Below the pieces are notes generated by a model. The model was not told the origin of the DNA, did no database searches, and saw nothing but the letters and a program-made list of their open reading frames with translations. Both the position numbers and the translations under genes were made by a program. This document shows, piece by piece, positions 1 through 4,858 of a stretch of DNA of 7,733 nt (its first letter is position 1; each line of letters opens with the position of its first letter). The stretch comes from an uncultured Lachnospiraceae bacterium (GTDB taxonomy: Bacteria > Bacillota > Clostridia > Lachnospirales > Lachnospiraceae), in contig CACZOS010000094.1 of NCBI GenBank assembly GCA_902782815.1, forward strand, positions 1 through 7,733, written 5' to 3'.

Positions 1-635
1 GAGGCAGGATGGGAACAGGTATGGTTTCCGATGATGTGTCCTTCGTCGATCATTCTCTGAATCAGTTCCGGGTGTTCATCATAAAACTGCTCGGTCACAA
101 AGAAAACTGCCTTTACTCCCTTCTCCTTAAGGGTATCCAGAATTGTCGGGGTATAACCGTTCTCATAGCCCTCGTCCATGGTGAGATAAATGGTCTTATC
201 CTCGGTATCAATGTGGTTGTAAGCCGAATACTGACCGTAGAGGGAATCATAGTATTCAAGACCGTCGGGACGGTTCAGGCTGTCCCGGTTTTTATTGGAG
301 AAACCATATTCCTCAGATGAATTGGAAATTTTCGACAGGGCGTCAAAATCCACATTGGTGACATCCATTTTTTCCGATGCGGAAGAAGGATAAACCTCAG
401 CTTCCGTTTCTGCGGCAGTATTCTCTTCTTCAGGCTTTTCTTTTTCTGTCGAGGATTCTTCCGGTACTTCTCCCGTCTCTGAGCTGATCTCTTCAGGAGC
501 CTGTGCCTCAGTAACGGTTTCAGCACCGGTATCTCTCTCTTTGCCGGAGGGGGCTGATGATCCGGGACCTCCGCAGGAGGCCAGGAAAAAAAGAACCGTA
601 GTCACAATAAACAGCGCAAAATATTGTTTCTTCAT
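1..635 (-). CDS. PdaA-type polysaccharide deacetylase, lipoprotein (3' end cut by window edge)
   Basis: Predicted to remove N-acetyl groups from peptidoglycan sugars outside the membrane; the PdaA family deacetylates muramic acid on the way to muramic delta-lactam. The frame is open for 211 codons from ATG at 635 to the left edge. Residues 1-20 are a signal peptide (MKK, then a hydrophobic stretch) ending in a lipobox L-A-S-C, so Cys21 is probably lipidated. Residues about 22-90 are a Glu/Ser/Thr-rich linker that should hold the domain away from the membrane. The NodB domain begins near residue 148: TMDEGYENGYT at 152-162 is motif 1, with Asp154 as the likely catalytic base and Glu155 where classical deacetylases have a second metal-binding Asp. 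GNHTCSHP at 203-210 is the H-x3-H metal motif (His205, His209). The later motifs lie outside the window. It starts 7 bp after the amidase stop, so the two are surely co-transcribed. The fold is certain; the exact substrate is inferred. Confidence 0.93.
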   Translation of the reverse strand, partial: MKKQYFALFIVTTVLFFLASCGGPGSSAPSGKERDTGAETVTEAQAPEEISSETGEVPEESSTEKEKPEEENTAAETEAEVYPSSASEKMDVTNVDFDALSKISNSSEEYGFSNKNRDSLNRPDGLEYYDSLYGQYSAYNHIDTEDKTIYLTMDEGYENGYTPTILDTLKEKGVKAVFFVTEQFYDEHPELIQRMIDEGHIIGNHTCSHPA

Positions 636-642
636 AGATATC

Positions 643-1596
643 TTACTCCTCATAGTCTGTAAATCTGTCTGTGTAGTAGATCCGGTAAGTTTTTTTTGCG
701 GATCCGTTTTTCTTGATGTGACAGACCTTGATCTTGTAGTCATCCAGTGGCTCCAGGACCTTGCTGTCGTCTTTGCGGGGAACCTGCAGATATCTGGCGA
801 TACCCCTGGCATCGGCAGCCGCCATCTCCTTAAGTTGTTTTTCCGAGCAGAGATAATCATAAAAATCATCTTTATTATCAATAAAAGCATGCTCGATGAT
901 CACAGAGGGAAAATCATGCAGCATGCCGCCCCTGATGGTGGCATAATAATCCGACGCCCTGCCATTAGGATAGGTGTAGGATCTGGAAGAGCGCATAAGA
1001 AGGCCGTTCTGCTTTAATCCCAGTTTGCCCAGCTCATAGGCAATGTTGGCTCCCAGCCTCTGTCCCTCCTGGGCAATCTTCTCATTATAATTACCTATGG
1101 CCACGGCGATGGAGGATCCGGTGGCATATCCGCCTGCTCCAACCAGGGTATTATTGTGAAGGCTGACAAAAAGATCCGCATTGTTTTCCAGGGCGATATC
1201 CACCCGTTCCTGAAGGCTTAGGTATTTATCACTATCTCTGGTCAGGACAACAGTTATATTATCATACTCTTCCAGAGCAATTTTAAGATATTTGGTAAGC
1301 TTAAAGTTGACCGTCTTCTCGTGGATCTTGCCCTCTTCGGATTTGTAGAAAGCCCCGGTATCATTTCCACCGTGTCCCGCGTCAAGGACCACGATAATGG
1401 GCCTGGCAGCTTCGGTGGTCTCCGTTGTGGCTTCGGGGGCGGAAGCAGCGGATTCGGGAGAAGCGGACTCCCTGGTCATGTGGGATACCTGGCAATAGGG
1501 ATGAGCATTGCCATAGTTCATCCCTATTCCGTAAAACATAAAACTGAAAACGATATAGAAAAAAAGAAGGAGCTGGTCCTTGTCCTGTCTGCTCAT
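643..1596 (-). CDS. Membrane-anchored N-acetylmuramoyl-L-alanine amidase (Amidase_3 family)
   Basis: A zinc amidase that cuts the bond between MurNAc and L-Ala in peptidoglycan, acting outside the cytoplasmic membrane. Numbering from a possible GTG start at 1611, residues 14-31 are one hydrophobic segment (LLFFYIVFSFMFYGIG) without an obvious cleavage site, so it is probably a signal anchor. Residues 45-70 are an Ala/Ser/Thr/Glu-rich linker. The catalytic domain spans about 71-276 and carries the four hallmark residues: His80 in LDAGHGG, Glu98 in HEKTVN, His152 in SLHNN, and catalytic Glu240 in VIIEHAF. A 45-residue basic, tyrosine-containing tail of unknown role follows. The start is unsure: ATG at 1596 has only a weak GGAAAG 14 nt upstream, and the in-frame GTG at 1611 has no Shine-Dalgarno at normal distance. 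No SPOR, SH3 or cell-wall-binding repeats are visible. It heads the operon with the deacetylase, as expected for a CwlD/PdaA-like pair, but its sequence is not specific enough to call CwlD. Confidence 0.92.
   Translation of the reverse strand: MSRQDKDQLLLFFYIVFSFMFYGIGMNYGNAHPYCQVSHMTRESASPESAASAPEATTETTEAARPIIVVLDAGHGGNDTGAFYKSEEGKIHEKTVNFKLTKYLKIALEEYDNITVVLTRDSDKYLSLQERVDIALENNADLFVSLHNNTLVGAGGYATGSSIAVAIGNYNEKIAQEGQRLGANIAYELGKLGLKQNGLLMRSSRSYTYPNGRASDYYATIRGGMLHDFPSVIIEHAFIDNKDDFYDYLCSEKQLKEMAAADARGIARYLQVPRKDDSKVLEPLDDYKIKVCHIKKNGSAKKTYRIYYTDRFTDYEE
645..650 (-). promoter_or_regulatory. Ribosome binding site of the deacetylase gene
   Basis: AGGAGT on the minus strand lies 9 nt before the ATG at 635. 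It sits inside the last codons of the upstream amidase gene (...Glu-Glu-stop) and shares a base with its stop codon at 643-645. This suggests translational coupling of the two genes. Confidence 0.8.
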
Positions 1597-1683
1597 ACTG
1601 ATATTACACACTTTCCGGTTATTTTTGCGAATAAAAAGGACAGAATAACCTCCGGTCTCTGTCGCATGGTTTTGTCCAGAGGC

Positions 1684-1715
1684 TATTCTATCATAATTCC
1701 TGAAAAAAAGTATAC
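1684..1715 (-). promoter_or_regulatory. Candidate promoter of the amidase-deacetylase operon
   Basis: On the minus strand GTATA (1711-1715) is followed after 17 bp by TGATAGAATA (1684-1693). GTATA fits the -35 of forespore sigma factors (SigF/SigG, GHATR-like), and the second box fits the SigF-type -10 pattern GGnnAnAnTR as I remember it except for the first base. The same stretch holds TAGAAT (1685-1690), a 5/6 match to a housekeeping -10, but with no convincing TTGACA at the right distance. Either reading puts the transcript start roughly 80 nt upstream of the amidase ATG. This is pattern matching by eye only. Confidence 0.3.
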
Positions 1716-1760
1716 AGCTATTTAAAATTTAATACTTGTTAAAAAAGATATAAAATATGG

Positions 1761-1788
1761 AAAGATACTGACATAATCAGTCATCTTT
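1761..1788 (-). terminator. Imperfect hairpin overlapping the larB stop; possible weak terminator
   Basis: AAAGAT-ACTGA (1761-1771) pairs with TCAGT-C-ATCTTT (1777-1788): an 11-bp AT-rich stem with one bulged base and a 5-nt loop. The larB stop codon (1777-1779) lies in the stem. On the minus strand it is followed by an AT-rich tract with a run of six T (1741-1746) about 15 nt further on, not directly adjacent, so termination would be inefficient. Some read-through into the amidase operon is possible. Confidence 0.35.
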
Positions 1789-2535
1789 TGCGGACACAGC
1801 CATACGGTTGATCTGAGTAGCTATATAACCTGCCCCGTAACCATTGTCAATATTGACCACGGCAACCCCGTTGGCACAGGAATTGATCATGGTCAGCAGG
1901 GCGGAGAGACCGTGAAAATTGGCACCGTAGCCGACAGAAGTGGGTACTGCGATGATGGGTTTATCCACCAATCCTCCCATGACACTGGCCAGAGCACCTT
2001 CCATACCCGCAACCGCCACGATACAGTTTGCCGTCTGAATCTGATCCAGTTTAGAGAAAAGCCGGTGGATCCCGCTGACTCCGACATCAAAGATCCTTTC
2101 CACATGGGAACCGAAATACTCAGCGGTGGAGGCAGCCTCTTCAGCCACGGGGATATCCGCGGTGCCGGCTGTACAGACAGCGATTTTTCCCACTTTCTTT
2201 CTGCCGGGGTTTTCGTACTTCAGGATGCCGGAAACCTCATCATAGCTGATCTCGGGAATTATTTCCCTGACGATCTCAAATTGATGAGGGGTGGCTCTGG
2301 TTCCGAATACTTCACCCCTGGCTTCATACATTTTTCCGTATATTGAGCGTAAATGTCCGTCGGTTTTGCCCTGACAGTAGATTACTTCGGGAAAACCGGA
2401 CCGGATCTCCCTGTGGGTATCAAGTTTGGCGAAATGACCCAGCTCTTCAAATGGCTCCCGGCGGAAAAACAATTCCGCTTCTTCCACTGACAGTTCATGG
2501 TTCTTCACCCGCTCAAGTATCTCCCTTGCCTCCAC
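1777..2535 (-). CDS. larB: LarB, pyridinium-3,5-biscarboxylic acid mononucleotide synthase
   Basis: LarB starts synthesis of the nickel-pincer nucleotide cofactor of lactate racemase and related LarA-type racemases/epimerases: it carboxylates the pyridinium ring of nicotinic acid adenine dinucleotide and releases AMP. It is cytosolic. The C-terminal half is a PurE (AIR carboxylase)-like domain. With GTG at 2535 as residue 1 (252 aa, usual for LarB), TAGTADIP is at 122-129, AGMEGALASV at 176-185, VGYGANFHG at 201-209, SCANGVAVVNIDNGYGAGY at about 219-237. Glu179 and Cys220 fall one position from the catalytic Glu180 and Cys221 that I recall for Lactiplantibacillus plantarum LarB, which supports this start. 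The frame stays open upstream to 2682, but that extension covers the promoter and lacks LarB similarity; GTG at 2535 has a purine-rich SD 7 nt upstream. No larA, larC or larE is in the window, and metG is divergent. Family assignment is firm. Confidence 0.93.
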   Translation of the reverse strand: MEAREILERVKNHELSVEEAELFFRREPFEELGHFAKLDTHREIRSGFPEVIYCQGKTDGHLRSIYGKMYEARGEVFGTRATPHQFEIVREIIPEISYDEVSGILKYENPGRKKVGKIAVCTAGTADIPVAEEAASTAEYFGSHVERIFDVGVSGIHRLFSKLDQIQTANCIVAVAGMEGALASVMGGLVDKPIIAVPTSVGYGANFHGLSALLTMINSCANGVAVVNIDNGYGAGYIATQINRMAVSAKDD

Positions 2536-2542
2536 AGGACAT

Positions 2543-2551
2543 CCCCCTTCC
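2543..2551 (-). promoter_or_regulatory. Ribosome binding site that decides the larB start
   Basis: GGAAGGGGG on the minus strand ends 7 nt before GTG at 2535. It selects this GTG over the longer open frame to 2682, where no Shine-Dalgarno supports a start. An out-of-frame ATG at 2540-2542 directly abuts the G-run and is too close to be used well. Confidence 0.7.
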
Positions 2552-2562
2552 TGACTTCTCTC

Positions 2563-2588
2563 CCCGAACCGCTCATGCCGCGGCCGGG
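2563..2588 (-). other. GC-rich hairpin in the larB leader
   Basis: CCCG (2563-2566) pairs with CGGG (2585-2588), and CCGC (2569-2572) with GCGG (2580-2583), separated by a small internal loop, with a 7-nt apical loop. It lies in the larB 5' leader about 11 nt upstream of the Shine-Dalgarno. It has no T-run, so it is not a terminator. It could influence mRNA stability or ribosome access, or be a protein-binding palindrome in the divergent region; no known riboswitch class is recognised. Confidence 0.5.
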
Positions 2589-2623
2589 AAATCCAGCTGT
2601 TACACCATAAATATACAGGGTAA

Positions 2624-2652
2624 ATGATAGCATATTTCAGGAAAATTGAAAA
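2624..2652 (-). promoter_or_regulatory. Candidate larB promoter (extended -10)
   Basis: On the minus strand TGCTATCAT (2624-2632) is an extended -10 with a 5/6 TATAAT match. TTTTCA (2647-2652), a 4/6 match to TTGACA, lies 17 bp upstream of the hexamer. Transcription would begin near 2617, giving a leader of about 80 nt that contains the GC-rich hairpin. Confidence 0.5.
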
Positions 2653-2689
2653 CCGGAAATGGGGATTTACGGCGAAAAGCATTTTTCTG

Positions 2690-2718
2690 TAGACGAAAGA
2701 GCTGATTTATTCTATAAT
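2690..2718 (+). promoter_or_regulatory. Candidate metG promoter
   Basis: A perfect TATAAT at 2713-2718 is preceded after 17 bp by TAGACG (2690-2695), a 4/6 match to TTGACA. Transcription would start near 2725 and give a leader of about 47 nt. That leader is too short to hold a T-box or SAM riboswitch. Confidence 0.6.
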
Positions 2719-2756
2719 GTATAGGATATTGCGTGAACATCATTCATGTTCTAAAC

Positions 2757-2762
2757 AGGAGG
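2757..2762 (+). promoter_or_regulatory. Ribosome binding site that decides the metG start
   Basis: A perfect AGGAGG lies 9 nt before ATG at 2772. It fixes the start there rather than at the in-frame GTG at 2733, which would add 13 residues not expected before the MetRS N-terminus. Confidence 0.85.
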
Positions 2763-2771
2763 AATACATAT

Positions 2772-4736
2772 ATGAGTAAACCATATTATCTTACCACTGC
2801 CATAGCCTACACCTCCGGGAAACCCCATATCGGCAATACCTATGAGGTAGTGCTGGCGGATGCTATCGCAAGGTTCAAAAGAAAAGAAGGATACGATGTG
2901 CGTTTTCAGACCGGTACTGATGAGCATGGTCAGAAGATCGAGCTTAAAGCCCGGGAAGCCGGCGTTACTCCCAAAGAGTTTGTTGACGATGTTGCCGGTG
3001 AGATCAGGAATATCTGGGATCTGATGAATACATCATACGATAAATTTGTGCGGACCACCGATGACTACCACGAGGAGACAGTGCAGAAGATCTTTAAGAA
3101 GCTGTACGATCAGGGGGATATCTATAAAGGGTATTACGAGGGCCTTTACTGTACACCCTGCGAATCCTTCTTCACGGAATCCCAGCTGGTGGACGGAAAA
3201 TGCCCGGACTGCGGCCGTCCCGTCGGTCATGCCAAAGAGGAAGCCTACTTCTTCAAAATGAGCAAATATGCCGACCGTCTCATGAAATATATCGAGGATC
3301 ATCCGGAATTCATTCAGCCGGAATCCAGGAAGAATGAGATGGTCAACAACTTCTTAAAGCCGGGTCTGCAGGATCTTTGTGTTTCCAGGACCTCATTCTC
3401 CTGGGGAATTCCCGTGGATTTTGATCCCAAGCATGTCATCTATGTCTGGCTTGATGCGCTCAGCAACTACATCACCACCATGGGATTCGATGTAGACGGA
3501 AATCACGGTGATCTCTTTAAAAAATACTGGCCCGCCGATGTCCACATCATCGGAAAGGATATTGTCCGTTTCCATACTATTTACTGGCCGATATTCCTTA
3601 TGGCACTGGGTGTTCCTCTTCCCAAAAAAGTCTTTGGCCATCCCTGGCTCCTGGTGGGCAGCGGCAAAATGAGCAAATCAAAGGGAAATGTGATCTATGC
3701 CGATGACCTGGTGGACCTTTTCGGGGTTGACGCGGTGCGTTATTTTGTTCTGCACGAGATGCCTTATGAAAATGACGGGGTGATCACCTGGGAACTTCTT
3801 GTGGAAAGGATCAATTCCGACCTGGCCAATACCCTGGGCAACCTGGTCAACCGTACCATCTCCATGTCCAACAAATATTTCGGCGGTACGGTGGCAGACT
3901 GCGGCGTGACAGACGGCTACGATAAAGAGCTCATTGACACAGCTTTGGATACAAAGACCCATGTTATCAGAAAGATGGACCAGCTGAGAGTTGCGGATGC
4001 CATGACAGAGATCTTTAATCTATTCAAACGCTGCAACAAGTATATCGACGAGACCACACCCTGGCTCCTCGCCAAGGATCCTTCCAAGAAAGACCGCCTT
4101 TCCACTGTTTTATATAATCTGGTGGAAAGCATTACCATCGGTGCTTCCCTCCTTGTTCCCTTCATGCCGGAGACTGCGGAGAAGATTTTCGCCCAGCTGA
4201 ACTCCCGGGAGAGAACCATGGATGAGCTGGAAGTGTTCGGTCTTTACGAGAACGAAAGCAAGGTTGTGGAAAAACCGGAAATCCTTTTTGCCAGACTTGA
4301 CGTCAAGGAGGTCCTTGAAAAGGTTGATGCCATGTATGCCGCCAGACAATCCGCCAACGAAGCAGAGGAAGAAGAACCTGAGGAAGATCTGGTGGATCTC
4401 GAGGCAAAACCCGAGATCAGTATCGACGATTTTGATCAGCTTCAGCTGCGTGTCGGTCAGATCATCTCATGTGAAGCGGTAAAAAAATCCAAAAAACTTC
4501 TCTGCTCTCAGGTTAAGATCGGAAAAGAAACACGACAAATCGTCTCGGGTATCAAAAAATACTATACTCCCGAAGAAATGGTGGGGAAAAAGGTCATGGT
4601 ACTGACCAACCTGAAACCTGCAACTCTGGCAGGAGTAAGATCTGAAGGCATGATCCTGTGTGCGGTGAAACCTGACGGTGAGCTGTGTCTCATGACCCCG
4701 GAAAAGGATATGCCTGCCGGTACAGAAATCAGCTGA
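2772..4736 (+). CDS. metG: Methionyl-tRNA synthetase with C-terminal tRNA-binding domain
   Basis: A cytosolic class I aminoacyl-tRNA synthetase that charges tRNA-Met with methionine using ATP. From ATG 2772 it is 654 aa, the usual length for bacterial MetRS carrying the extra C-terminal domain. Order of parts: HIGH-box variant HIGN at 19-22 after TSGKP; zinc-binding knuckles CTPC (127-130) and CPDC (144-147); VWLDALSNY at about 225-233; KMSKS at 299-303; the alpha-helical anticodon-binding domain from about 345 to 500; an acidic Glu-rich linker at about 529-548; then an EMAP/Trbp111-like OB-fold domain (about 553-654) with RVGQI and the conserved LKPATLAGVRSEGM that binds tRNA and mediates dimers. 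It stands alone, divergent from larB, and ends before a strong terminator, so it is monocistronic. No T-box is present in its short leader. Also called metS in Bacillus. Confidence 0.98.
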   Translation: MSKPYYLTTAIAYTSGKPHIGNTYEVVLADAIARFKRKEGYDVRFQTGTDEHGQKIELKAREAGVTPKEFVDDVAGEIRNIWDLMNTSYDKFVRTTDDYHEETVQKIFKKLYDQGDIYKGYYEGLYCTPCESFFTESQLVDGKCPDCGRPVGHAKEEAYFFKMSKYADRLMKYIEDHPEFIQPESRKNEMVNNFLKPGLQDLCVSRTSFSWGIPVDFDPKHVIYVWLDALSNYITTMGFDVDGNHGDLFKKYWPADVHIIGKDIVRFHTIYWPIFLMALGVPLPKKVFGHPWLLVGSGKMSKSKGNVIYADDLVDLFGVDAVRYFVLHEMPYENDGVITWELLVERINSDLANTLGNLVNRTISMSNKYFGGTVADCGVTDGYDKELIDTALDTKTHVIRKMDQLRVADAMTEIFNLFKRCNKYIDETTPWLLAKDPSKKDRLSTVLYNLVESITIGASLLVPFMPETAEKIFAQLNSRERTMDELEVFGLYENESKVVEKPEILFARLDVKEVLEKVDAMYAARQSANEAEEEEPEEDLVDLEAKPEISIDDFDQLQLRVGQIISCEAVKKSKKLLCSQVKIGKETRQIVSGIKKYYTPEEMVGKKVMVLTNLKPATLAGVRSEGMILCAVKPDGELCLMTPEKDMPAGTEIS

Positions 4737-4765
4737 TAAAACGAAAATGAATTAATCATGTAAAA

Positions 4766-4816
4766 AATCCCGGAATCAAACCTTTTATCCTGTGTTTGAT
4801 CCGGGATTCTTTTTTT
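4766..4816. terminator. Bidirectional intrinsic terminator between metG and the alpha-galactosidase gene
   Basis: AATCCCGG (4766-4773) pairs with CCGGGATT (4801-4808), and ATCAAAC (4775-4781) with GTTTGAT (4794-4800), with one bulged A at 4774 and a 12-nt loop: a 15-bp stem. On the plus strand it is followed by seven T (4810-4816) for metG. On the minus strand the A-run at 4762-4767 gives a T-tract, so it also ends the alpha-galactosidase transcript, whose stop is at 4859. Confidence 0.93.
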
Positions 4817-4858
4817 GTAGATTTTTTATTCAGAACATACGGATGACCGGGTGATCAC

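Noticed and set aside
677..692. 13-bp repeat shared with about 4887-4899 (both near gene ends coding Tyr-Arg-Ile-Tyr)
   Set aside because: A single short match explained by coding of the same tetrapeptide in unrelated proteins; not a repeat element.
541..1017. Plus-strand open frame inside the wall operon
   Set aside because: It lies antisense to two well-supported genes, has no ribosome site, and its protein resembles nothing recognisable; the same holds for other antisense frames under larB, metG and the alpha-galactosidase.
2513..2542. Nine-codon reading frame (ATG at 2542) overlapping the larB start, as a possible leader peptide
   Set aside because: Its ATG directly abuts the G-run of the Shine-Dalgarno, which is too close for good initiation, and the peptide shows no attenuator-like pattern.
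2536..2682. N-terminal extension of 49 residues on LarB
   Set aside because: It covers the larB promoter and leader, has no supporting ribosome site, and the 252-aa form from GTG 2535 matches the known family length and catalytic residue positions.
2690..2771. T-box or SAM riboswitch before metG
   Set aside because: The leader from the TATAAT promoter is only about 47 nt and shows no T-box sequence or antiterminator hairpin.
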